Shown here: positions 1 to 5,408 of the stretch, in pieces
Numbering within the stretch: position 1 is the stretch's first letter
How the letters are laid out: each line of letters opens with the position of its first letter
Origin: an uncultured Bacilli bacterium
GTDB lineage: Bacteria > Bacillota_I > Bacilli_A > RF39 > UBA660
Direction: 5' to 3'
Assembly: GCA_947630935.1 (NCBI GenBank)
Contig: CANRJL010000051.1
Location: 1-7,528, forward strand
DNA: 7,528 nucleotides
Notes under the pieces: generated by a model
Seen by the model: only the letters and a program-made list of their open reading frames with translations
Database searches by the model: none
What the model was told of the DNA's origin: nothing
Position numbers and translations under genes: made by a program

Positions 1-95
1 AAACTTTAGCAGTAGAGTTAATTAAAAAAGAAGATTTAACTGATAGTTATGATTTAAATGGGGAAGAAGTCTTTATTGATATTTTAAAAAAGTAG
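1..95 (+). CDS. C-terminal fragment of an unrecognised protein
   Basis: An open frame enters from the left edge (first full codon at base 3) and ends at TAG 93-95, giving the last 30 residues. The tail is charged, beginning TLAVELIKKEDLTD and ending DILKK. No signal peptide, membrane segment or family motif is visible in so short a piece, so I assign no function. Two things support a real gene end: the frame is open and lysine/glutamate-rich like the neighbouring genes, and a perfect hairpin followed by a T-run starts 18 bases after the stop. That terminator suggests it is not cotranscribed with deoD. Confidence 0.6.
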   Translation, partial: TLAVELIKKEDLTDSYDLNGEEVFIDILKK

Positions 96-113
96 ACATT
101 ACTTGACGAAGTG

Positions 114-148
114 AATAAGAAATTTAATTTATAAATTTCTTATTTTTT
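114..148 (+). terminator. Rho-independent terminator after the upstream gene
   Basis: A perfect 13-bp stem (114-126 with 132-144) closes a 5-base loop (127-131). Its distal arm runs into an unbroken T-run (143-148). The stem is almost all A/T but has no mismatch. It lies between the TAG at 93-95 and the deoD start, so it most likely ends the upstream transcript. Confidence 0.75.
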
Positions 149-150
149 GT

Positions 151-156
151 TATATT
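151..156 (+). promoter_or_regulatory. Possible -10 element for deoD
   Basis: TATATT lies just past the terminator T-run and about 30 bases before the preferred deoD start. The hexamer 17 bp upstream (TTTATA, 128-133) is a poor -35 and sits inside the terminator hairpin, so this is only a candidate. A TTGACG at 103-108 is a better -35, but it has no convincing -10 at 16-18 bp. Confidence 0.3.
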
Positions 157-184
157 ATTCTTAGAATAGAAAAGAGTGATTAGT

Positions 185-931
185 GTGCAAGCACCAAAAG
201 TAATGGCTCATATTAAACCGGCTCATATTGCGTGTGGTAAAGAAGATATTGCGCCTCTTGTTATCATGCCAGGTGACCCTTTAAGAGCCAAATATATTGC
301 TGAAAAATATTTAAGTGATTATAAACTAGTTAATAGTACCAGAAATATGTTTGCCTATACCGGTTATTATAAAAATGTAAAAGTAACTGTAATGGGCTCA
401 GGAATGGGTATGCCTTCAATGAGTATATATGCCTTTGAGTTATTTTACTTTTTTGGAGTTGAAAAAATTATTCGTATTGGCACTTGTGGTGGTTTAAAAG
501 ATTATTTAAATGTTCCTGATTTAATCTTAGCAACAGCTAGTTATACTGAAAGTAATTTTGCTTATTCTTATAATGGCGACCCAACTCATATTGCTTATCC
601 TTCACCAACTTTAAATGCCATAATTAACCAAAAAGCTCATGGTCAAAATTTAGTAATTCATGAAGGTTGTGTAATGTGTACTGAACAATTTGGTTTTTAT
701 TCAGACAATGAACATGTTTTAAAAAGAGCGCCAAAAGATATTGACATCATCGCTGAAGAAATGGAAAGTTTTGCTTTATTTCATATTGCTAATAGTTTTA
801 ATAAAGCTGCTTCAGTTATTTTAACAGTTGTAGATAGTAAATATAATGATGCATTCATGTCCATTAATGACCGCGAAAAATCTTTAGACAAAATGATATT
901 ACTTGCTTTAGAAAGTATTATAATATCTTAA
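185..931 (+). CDS. deoD: Purine nucleoside phosphorylase, DeoD (hexameric) type
   Basis: This cytoplasmic salvage enzyme splits purine (deoxy)ribonucleosides with phosphate into the free base and (deoxy)ribose-1-phosphate. Numbered from GTG 185 (248 residues), these match E. coli DeoD residues: His14 (in PAHI); the phosphate loop MPGDPLR with Gly30 and Arg34; Arg53; GSGMGMPS (71-78); RIGTCGG with Arg97 and Thr100 for the usual Ser; Phe171; EME (192-194), which binds the sugar hydroxyls; and Asp217 and Arg230, the catalytic pair. Length is close to the family norm of about 235. Start choice: AAAGAG at 171-176 is 8 bases before GTG 185, which favours that codon. GTG 176 overlaps this ribosome site, and ATG 203 would fit the family N-terminus but has only a weak site. 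No other deo gene is in view. Confidence 0.93.
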   Translation: MQAPKVMAHIKPAHIACGKEDIAPLVIMPGDPLRAKYIAEKYLSDYKLVNSTRNMFAYTGYYKNVKVTVMGSGMGMPSMSIYAFELFYFFGVEKIIRIGTCGGLKDYLNVPDLILATASYTESNFAYSYNGDPTHIAYPSPTLNAIINQKAHGQNLVIHEGCVMCTEQFGFYSDNEHVLKRAPKDIDIIAEEMESFALFHIANSFNKAASVILTVVDSKYNDAFMSINDREKSLDKMILLALESIIIS

Positions 932-980
932 AAAACTATAGTATCTAAATATTAAACTCTATTTACATACTATTTTTTTT
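930..980 (+). terminator. Weak possible terminator after deoD
   Basis: ATAGTA (938-943) pairs with TACTAT (968-973). An A-run before the first arm faces the T-run 973-980 after the second. The loop is 24 bases and the stem is interrupted by a CT bulge, so termination here would be inefficient at best. The stretch also holds the -35 of the next promoter. Confidence 0.25.
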
Positions 981-990
981 GTTGTAAAAT
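962..990 (+). promoter_or_regulatory. Sigma-A type promoter for the envelope operon
   Basis: TTTACA (962-967) and TAAAAT (985-990) are separated by exactly 17 bp, including a T-run. The predicted start near 997 gives a short leader with AGAGGAG (1001-1007) 9 bases before ATG 1017. No other convincing promoter occurs before 4797, so it probably serves the CAP, dgkA, carboxypeptidase and nuclease genes. Confidence 0.65.
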
Positions 991-1016
991 AAAGATATAA
1001 AGAGGAGCTAAAGAAT

Positions 1017-1988
1017 ATGAAGGGTTTAATTATAAAATATCGTAATACTATATTATTTATTCTTTTATTTTTAATTATTATTTTATTAATAGTGGGTAGT
1101 CATTATATTTATTATACTAAAACCCATTCAGTTAGTGATGTTAATTTTTATCATGTTCAATCTTTAACAATAAACTATAATGATAAATTACCACTAGCTA
1201 GTTCTTATTTTTTAGATGATGTTAAAGAAGATATTGTTTTAAAATATATTTATAATGGTAAAACAGTTATAACTCCAAGTGCTGTTGGAACTTATACTGT
1301 CTTATTAACAGTGAACAACAAAGAATATCGAACAACCCTTACAATTAATGAAGAAAAAATGGGTTTTAACGTAAAACCACTTACTATTTTAAAAGATAAA
1401 ACATATGCAATTAATGATTTTGTTATAGAGTGTACAGATGATTGTAATTATCGATATTCTACTGAAGAAATGGCTAATTATCAAGATGTAGGAACCTATC
1501 AAATTACAATTATTGCTACTAATTCTTCCGGCCAAGAAAAAAGTGCTTCGACAACTTTAACAATTGCTGAAAATGAAACTACCACTGAAAATGAAAGTAC
1601 TACCGAAAATGAAGAAGTAAATAATTTAATCAAAGAAGCTTTTACAGCCATTAATGCTTTACGAAGTGACCAAGGAGAAAGTTTATTGAGTAATGATACA
1701 ACTTTAAATGAAGCAGCCATGAAAAGAGCTGAAGAAGTAGCCGTTAATTTTTCACACATCCGTCCCGATGGTCGCGATTGGAGTACTATCTATAATGATT
1801 ATAATATTTCTTATGTTTTAGGTGGTGAAAATTATGCTCGCGGGTTTAATTCTGGTAATGATGTTATTAATGCTTTCAAATCTTCTCAAGAACAATATGA
1901 AAGTATGCTTCGAACTGATTTTTCTAAAGTAGGAATTGGTGTTTACAAAGTAACTGGTGTTTACTATTGGGTTGTGCTTTTTGCTTAA
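1017..1988 (+). CDS. Membrane-anchored Ig-like / CAP (SCP-PR1) domain protein
   Basis: This 323-residue surface protein has four parts. Residues 10-32 are a hydrophobic segment after a Lys/Arg-containing tip, which I read as an uncleaved anchor with the rest outside. Two Ig-like beta domains follow at about 43-110 and 118-183, each ending in a 'VGTY...LTI' strand pattern; the second holds Cys139 and Cys143. An acidic Thr/Asn/Glu linker spans 185-202. The CAP domain runs from about 203 to 323, with FSHIRPDGR (His247) and GGENYARG (Glu271). The helix that normally reads W..S.GH...ML is FKSSQEQYESML, so Gln293 replaces the second conserved His. Functions of bacterial CAP proteins are mostly unknown, so no activity is assigned. 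The start has a strong ribosome site, and dgkA begins 13 bases after the stop. Confidence 0.85.
   Translation: MKGLIIKYRNTILFILLFLIIILLIVGSHYIYYTKTHSVSDVNFYHVQSLTINYNDKLPLASSYFLDDVKEDIVLKYIYNGKTVITPSAVGTYTVLLTVNNKEYRTTLTINEEKMGFNVKPLTILKDKTYAINDFVIECTDDCNYRYSTEEMANYQDVGTYQITIIATNSSGQEKSASTTLTIAENETTTENESTTENEEVNNLIKEAFTAINALRSDQGESLLSNDTTLNEAAMKRAEEVAVNFSHIRPDGRDWSTIYNDYNISYVLGGENYARGFNSGNDVINAFKSSQEQYESMLRTDFSKVGIGVYKVTGVYYWVVLFA
1569..1616 (+). repeat. 18-bp tandem repeat encoding the CAP protein linker
   Basis: Two near-identical 18-base units (1569-1586 and 1587-1604) and a partial third (1605-1616) each start GAAAATGAA and encode ENETTT / ENESTT / ENEE. They form the flexible linker between the Ig-like part and the CAP domain. 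Repeats of this kind can vary in copy number by slippage. Confidence 0.7.
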
Positions 1989-2001
1989 GAAGGATGATAA
2001 T

Positions 2002-2361
2002 ATGCAAAAATTAATTAATAGTTTTAAATATGCTTTCACAGGTATTTTCCAATCTCTTAAAACAGAAAAAAATATGAAAATTCATTTTTTCTTTCATTTT
2101 TTAGTTATAGTAATGGGTTTTCTTTTTAAGCTAAGTTATTATGAATGGTTAATTTGTCTTCTTTGTTGTGCAATGGTTATCAGTGGCGAATTATTTAATA
2201 CCGCTATTGAAGTTACAGTTGATTTAGCTATGCCTAAAGAAGATGCCAAAGCTAAATTAGCCAAAGATGTATCCGCAGGTGCAGTTTTAGTATTAGCTAT
2301 TTTTTCATTTGGCATTGGTCTTTTAATTTTTCTTCCAAAAATTTGGAATTGGTGGTTATAA
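2002..2361 (+). CDS. dgkA: Undecaprenol / diacylglycerol kinase family membrane protein (DgkA)
   Basis: In Gram-positive bacteria this small integral membrane kinase mainly phosphorylates undecaprenol with ATP. That feeds the lipid carrier of wall synthesis. The 119-residue product has the family signature GELFNTAIEVTVDLAMP (Glu70 and Asp74 in the E..NTAIE..VD core), then KLAKDVSAGAVL. Hydrophobic helices lie at about 28-45, 47-65 and 91-112, and the amphipathic N-terminus carries the conserved acidic/Asn stretch TEKNMKIH. Length is typical. ATG 2002 is chosen because AAGGATGAT (1990-1998) precedes it at good spacing. An in-frame upstream ATG at 1957 lies inside the CAP gene and is unlikely. 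The stop TAA shares one base with the next ATG (TAATG), implying coupled translation. Undecaprenol rather than diacylglycerol as substrate is inferred from the phylum. Confidence 0.93.
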   Translation: MQKLINSFKYAFTGIFQSLKTEKNMKIHFFFHFLVIVMGFLFKLSYYEWLICLLCCAMVISGELFNTAIEVTVDLAMPKEDAKAKLAKDVSAGAVLVLAIFSFGIGLLIFLPKIWNWWL

Positions 2362-4094
2362 TGAAAAAAATATTTTTTAGTATTATTGTTTTTTTCTTTT
2401 TAATGCTAACAGTTGGAGCTGTAGATTTAAATATTACATCATCTAAAGTATTTTTATATTCACTTGATGAAGATACTGTTATATATGAAAAAAATGCTGA
2501 TATTAAAGCCCCAATTGCTTCTTTAACTAAAATTATGACAGCTATTGTTGCTTTTGAACATATTAATTCTTTATCAGACACGGTAATTATAACTGCTGAA
2601 GATTTACAAGGTTTAAAAGAACAAGACGCTACAGTGGCCGGTTTTTATGTTGGCGAACAATTAACCTATGAAGATTTACTTTATGCTTTATTATTACCTT
2701 CAGGTGCTGATGCCGCCCAAGCATTAACCCGAAATTTAGCAGGGGGTCGAACATCTTTTATAAATCTTATGAATGAAAAAGCTTTAGAATTAGGGCTTAA
2801 AAATACCCATTTTGTAAATGAAACTGGCTTAGATGCTCCCAATCATTATTCAACTGCTCGGGAAGTAGCTACTATTTTAAAATATGCTTTGCAATATCCT
2901 GAATTAAAAAAAATTATGCAAACACCTTCATATACGACTAGTGATAATTATAAAAAACTTTCAAGCACTGTTTTTGTCAGTAGAGGTTTAAATAGTTTAA
3001 AAATGGACTATTTATTAGGAGGAAAAACGGGTTCAACTAGTAAAGCTGGTCTTTGCTTAGCTAGCTTCGCCTCATATCAAAAAAAGAACTATATTTTAGT
3101 AAATTTAGGTGCCGCCCAAGGAGCTTATCATCTTAAAGACGCGAAAGTTATTTATGATTACTTTTATAATATTTCATCTTCAACAGATACCACCGTTAAC
3201 TTTAATCTTACTTTAAAAACTACTTCTGCAAAGGAAAAAGAAATTACATTTAATCTTACGTCTTGGCTTACTAAATATTTACCTGCTAATTATGATAGAA
3301 GTCAAGTATCTTATGTTTATAATGGAATAAACCCAGTTTTATATTCATTTCCTAAAGGTTCTAAATTAGGGGAAGTCTTAGTCTATTATCAACATAAATA
3401 CCAAGGTAGTTTTAATCTTTATCTCGACCGTGATTTACATTATGATAACCAAAGTGCTGACGAACCTTCAACTCCCCAAATAAATAATGACAATTCTAAT
3501 AGTTCTAATAATTCTAACAATTCAGCTAATTTGCCCAATAATGAACCAAATAATTCGCCAGAGTCATCCAATAATAATGTAAATAAGCAAAATGATAACC
3601 AAAGCAAGCAAAATAATTCTGAAAACTGTGATTTTAATTGTGATTTAACTGGTGATGGTGAGTGTAATTTAAACTGTGATATTAATAATGATAATATCTG
3701 TGATAAAAACTGTGACACGAACAATGATGGTACGGCTGATTTAAATATTGATTTTACAGGAGATAATCTTTGCAATTTAAATTGTGATACCAATAATGAT
3801 GGTCTACCTGATAAATATGTTGATACTGATAATGATAATATCTGTAATTTAAATTGTGATTTAGAACCAGAAGAAGCCAAAATGAATAATAATCTAACTG
3901 AAGAAGAAACCAATTCTTGTGCAGATAACTGTGGTAGCCCCAGTATTAAAGAAGCACCATCATCAAAAAAATCTTTTTCATTCTTTAAATATTGGTATAT
4001 AATAGCTTTAATATGCATCGTTGGAATAATTTATTTATTATTCTTAGAGAAAAGAGGGAAAAATTTAAATGCGCCGCAGAAAATCGAAAAATAA
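2361..4094 (+). CDS. D-Ala-D-Ala carboxypeptidase (S11, PBP5-like) with Cys/Asp repeats and C-terminal membrane anchor
   Basis: This extracytoplasmic penicillin-binding protein removes the terminal D-Ala from peptidoglycan pentapeptides. The 577-residue product begins with a signal peptide (about 1-20). The S11 catalytic domain has SLTK (Ser54 nucleophile, Lys57), SGAD (Ser114) in the place of the usual SGN triad, and KTG (222-224). A PBP5 C-terminal-like beta domain spans about 278-360. An Asn/Ser-rich linker follows (about 363-421), then seven 12-residue Cys/Asp/Asn repeats (423-506), a second linker with Cys520 and Cys524, a membrane helix (about 543-562) and a basic cytoplasmic tail. Typical DacA proteins have about 400-440 residues and end in an amphipathic helix, so the repeats and true membrane helix are an extension. 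The start overlaps the dgkA stop by one base, with GGTGG just upstream. Confidence 0.92.
   Translation: MKKIFFSIIVFFFLMLTVGAVDLNITSSKVFLYSLDEDTVIYEKNADIKAPIASLTKIMTAIVAFEHINSLSDTVIITAEDLQGLKEQDATVAGFYVGEQLTYEDLLYALLLPSGADAAQALTRNLAGGRTSFINLMNEKALELGLKNTHFVNETGLDAPNHYSTAREVATILKYALQYPELKKIMQTPSYTTSDNYKKLSSTVFVSRGLNSLKMDYLLGGKTGSTSKAGLCLASFASYQKKNYILVNLGAAQGAYHLKDAKVIYDYFYNISSSTDTTVNFNLTLKTTSAKEKEITFNLTSWLTKYLPANYDRSQVSYVYNGINPVLYSFPKGSKLGEVLVYYQHKYQGSFNLYLDRDLHYDNQSADEPSTPQINNDNSNSSNNSNNSANLPNNEPNNSPESSNNNVNKQNDNQSKQNNSENCDFNCDLTGDGECNLNCDINNDNICDKNCDTNNDGTADLNIDFTGDNLCNLNCDTNNDGLPDKYVDTDNDNICNLNCDLEPEEAKMNNNLTEEETNSCADNCGSPSIKEAPSSKKSFSFFKYWYIIALICIVGIIYLLFLEKRGKNLNAPQKIEK
3447..3623 (+). repeat. 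Asn/Ser-rich low-complexity linker coding region
   Basis: This stretch encodes residues 363-421 of the carboxypeptidase, dominated by Asn and Ser with scattered Gln, Asp and Pro (for example NSNSSNNSNNS). The AAT-rich DNA is simple sequence and slippage-prone. The protein stretch is probably disordered and separates the catalytic part from the repeats. Confidence 0.75.
3627..3878 (+). repeat. Seven tandem 36-bp units encoding 12-residue Cys/Asp/Asn repeats
   Basis: Residues 423-506 divide without gaps into seven units of exactly 12, with consensus C-N-L-N-C-D-x-N-N-D-x-I. Units start at 3627, 3663, 3699, 3735, 3771, 3807 and 3843. Five units keep both cysteines; units 4 and 6 lack them (ADLNID and PDKYVD at the same place) but keep the acidic D.x.G/N.D core. 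The D-x-N-x-D-G spacing recalls calcium-binding loops of dockerin or thrombospondin type-3 repeats. Calcium binding and disulfides are inferred, not shown. The last unit decays after its first six residues. Confidence 0.85.
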
Positions 4095-4797
4095 AAGTTT
4101 TTTACCATATTTAAATATCTTATTAATTTCATTTGCTTTATTTCTAATATACACTAGTAAAGACGATGTCATAAATTTTTTTAATACAGCATTTCCCAAT
4201 ACTAATTCAAGTGCTACAGTTTTAGATATTCCCCCATATCAAAATAAACCATATATTATTTTAAATAACAACCAAACCAATTTTCAAAATGAATATAATA
4301 CTGAACAAACTTTTGAAAATTATAGTGAACTTGATTCTTTAGGACGTTGTGGAGTAGCTGTCGCCCTTGTTGGTTTAGAGACTATGCCTGATAAAGAAAG
4401 AGAAAGTATTGGAATGATTAAACCAACAGGTTGGCATACTGTTAAATATGACTTTATTGATGGTAAATACCTATATAACCGTTGTCATTTAATTGGTTAT
4501 CAATTAACTGGCGAGAATGCAAACGATAAAAATTTAATCACTTGTACTAGAAGTATGAATGCCAAAACTATGTTAGAATTTGAAAACAAAGTTGCCAATT
4601 ATGTTAAAAAAACAAAACATCATGTCTTATATCGAGTAACACCTATCTTTGAAGGTTTAAATTTATTAGCAACAGGAGTAGAAATGGAAGCTAAATCTAT
4701 TGAAGATAATGCTTTAGAATTTCATGTATTTGTTTATAATGTTGAAGATGGTGTCAGTATTAATTATCAAAATGGTGATAGTACAGCCAATTCTTAA
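4069..4797 (+). CDS. Membrane-anchored DNA/RNA non-specific endonuclease, EndA-like
   Basis: This is a beta-beta-alpha-metal nuclease of the NUC1 family, in which a His activates water and an Asn holds one Mg2+. The 242-residue product has a very basic N-terminus (MRRRKSKNK) and one hydrophobic helix (about 12-29), which should leave the nuclease domain outside, membrane-tethered. The core YNRCHLIGYQLTGEN then DKNLIT is the diagnostic stretch. His140 matches the catalytic His of pneumococcal EndA; Asn155 and Asn164 match its metal-site asparagines. The usual DRGH reads NRCH here. A conserved tail segment, EFHVFVYNV, completes the fold. Roles in the family include DNA uptake, nutrient scavenging and escape from DNA traps; none can be chosen here. 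ATG 4069 has AGAGGGA (4053-4059) upstream and lies inside the carboxypeptidase gene, overlapping it by 26 bases. Confidence 0.88.
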   Translation: MRRRKSKNKSFLPYLNILLISFALFLIYTSKDDVINFFNTAFPNTNSSATVLDIPPYQNKPYIILNNNQTNFQNEYNTEQTFENYSELDSLGRCGVAVALVGLETMPDKERESIGMIKPTGWHTVKYDFIDGKYLYNRCHLIGYQLTGENANDKNLITCTRSMNAKTMLEFENKVANYVKKTKHHVLYRVTPIFEGLNLLATGVEMEAKSIEDNALEFHVFVYNVEDGVSINYQNGDSTANS

Positions 4798-4807
4798 TTT
4801 TAAAGTA

Positions 4808-4813
4808 TATAAT
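4808..4813 (+). promoter_or_regulatory. Candidate -10 element for hsp20
   Basis: A perfect TATAAT lies 11 bases after the nuclease stop. The hexamer 17 bp upstream (4785-4790, AGCCAA) is not a recognisable -35 and no TGn extension is present, so activity is uncertain. If used, transcription would start around 4820, at the first base of the inverted repeat 4821-4879. No CIRCE element or CtsR heptad repeat was found nearby. Confidence 0.4.
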
Positions 4814-4820
4814 TTAAAAA

Positions 4821-4879
4821 AATGGGTACTTACTAATAACAGGAGATGATAAAATTGCATTTATTACCAAGTACCCATT
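4821..4879 (+). promoter_or_regulatory. Long hairpin enclosing the hsp20 ribosome site and start codon
   Basis: AATGGGTACTT (4821-4831) is exactly complementary to AAGTACCCATT (4869-4879). Inside it, TAATAA (4834-4839) is exactly complementary to TTATTA (4861-4866), with a two-by-two internal mismatch between the helices. The 21-base loop (4840-4860) contains AGGAG (4841-4845) and TTG (4855-4857). No T-run follows the second arm, so it is not a terminator. A role in translational control of hsp20, perhaps temperature-dependent, is inferred from the position and the gene it precedes. Confidence 0.65.
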
Positions 4880-5250
4880 ATTTAGAAAATGATGATTTAT
4901 TTAATCAATTTTTTCTTAAAGAATTTAGTATGAAAACAGATATTTTAGAAAAAGAAAATGAGTATATTCTTACCATGGAATTACCAGGTTATAAAAAAGA
5001 AGATATTTTAATTGATATCAAAAATGGTTCTTTAATTATAAGAGCTCAAAAAGAAAGACATGAAGAAGCCAAATATTTAAAAAAAGAATGTTTTTCTGGT
5101 AAATGTCAAAGAGTTTTTAATTTTGGTAATGAACTTACCAAAGAAGATATTAAAGCTCATTTAAAAAATGGTATCTTAGAAATTACTATATCTAAAAAAG
5201 AAGAGGATAATCAAAATAATTCTAATCAAACAATTAAAATTGAAGATTAA
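4855..5250 (+). CDS. hsp20: Small heat-shock protein, Hsp20 / alpha-crystallin family
   Basis: This ATP-independent cytoplasmic chaperone forms oligomers and holds unfolding proteins. The 131-residue product has a short N-terminal arm and an alpha-crystallin domain at about 26-114. That domain shows MELPGYKKEDI (41-51), NGSLIIRAQKE, and the signature A-x-x-x-N-G-I-L (101-108) followed by EITISKK. Near the C-terminus IKI (127-129) is the I-x-I motif that docks onto a neighbouring subunit. Length and layout are normal. Start choice: AGGAG (4841-4845) is 9 bases before TTG 4855, whereas in-frame ATG 4846 touches that ribosome site and could not use it. The gene follows the nuclease by 57 bases with no terminator between, so some readthrough expression is possible. 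Confidence 0.93.
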   Translation: MHLLPSTHYLENDDLFNQFFLKEFSMKTDILEKENEYILTMELPGYKKEDILIDIKNGSLIIRAQKERHEEAKYLKKECFSGKCQRVFNFGNELTKEDIKAHLKNGILEITISKKEEDNQNNSNQTIKIED

Positions 5251-5274
5251 GGTAAAGTTTATCTAATCTTTTTT
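5243..5274 (+). terminator. Rho-independent terminator overlapping the hsp20 stop
   Basis: AAGATTA (5243-5249) pairs with TAATCTT (5264-5270), and the second arm runs into a six-T run (5269-5274). The first arm includes most of the hsp20 stop codon. The loop of 14 bases can pair weakly inside itself. This separates hsp20 from the following gene, which has its own promoter. Confidence 0.6.
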
Positions 5275-5353
5275 AATTGTAAATAAAATGTCTAATTTTC
5301 TACTTTATAATTTTTATCTTATCTTATTTTCCTTTACGGTATTTTATCTACAA

Positions 5354-5382
5354 TTTACAATTATTAAGAACCATGCTATAAT
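5354..5382 (+). promoter_or_regulatory. Extended -10 promoter for the LCP gene
   Basis: TTTACA (5354-5359) and a perfect TATAAT (5377-5382) are 17 bp apart, with TGC directly before the -10 as an extended element. It is the best promoter in the window. Start near 5389 gives a leader of about 20 bases holding AGAGG (5393-5397), 11 bases before ATG 5409. The -35 lies within an 11-bp arm (5353-5363) that is complementary to 5274-5284. The rest of the 158-base gap is A/T-rich with a pyrimidine-rich run and no gene. Confidence 0.75.
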
Positions 5383-5408
5383 TTTATAGAAAAGAGGTTG
5401 TATATAGT

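Noticed and set aside
1499..2039. Two minus-strand open frames opposite the CAP gene
   Set aside because: Both lie antisense to a CDS with recognisable domains and show no motif of their own; they are frame shadows in A/T-rich DNA.
2297..2581. Minus-strand open frame across the dgkA / carboxypeptidase junction
   Set aside because: It covers two translationally coupled plus-strand genes with strong family motifs and has no independent support.
3627..3878. CRISPR-like array
   Set aside because: The 36-bp periodicity is in-frame protein repeats with no unique spacers; DNA units diverge at third positions while residues are kept.
3440..4018. Long minus-strand open frame opposite the carboxypeptidase repeats
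   Set aside because: It is antisense to a well-supported gene, and its Leu/Ser-rich translation is the reverse complement of the Asn/Asp-rich repeats. No ribosome site or promoter is apparent.
4800..4860. CIRCE or CtsR operator upstream of hsp20
   Set aside because: Neither the TTAGCACTC/GAGTGCTAA inverted repeat nor the GGTCAAA heptad repeat is present; the arms found are unrelated to both.
4821..4879. Hairpin as a terminator of the upstream operon
   Set aside because: No T-run follows the second arm, the arms extend into hsp20 codons, and the loop contains the ribosome site.
5306..5311. Second TATAAT in the LCP upstream region
   Set aside because: No -35-like hexamer lies 16-18 bp upstream, and the promoter at 5354-5382 is much better.
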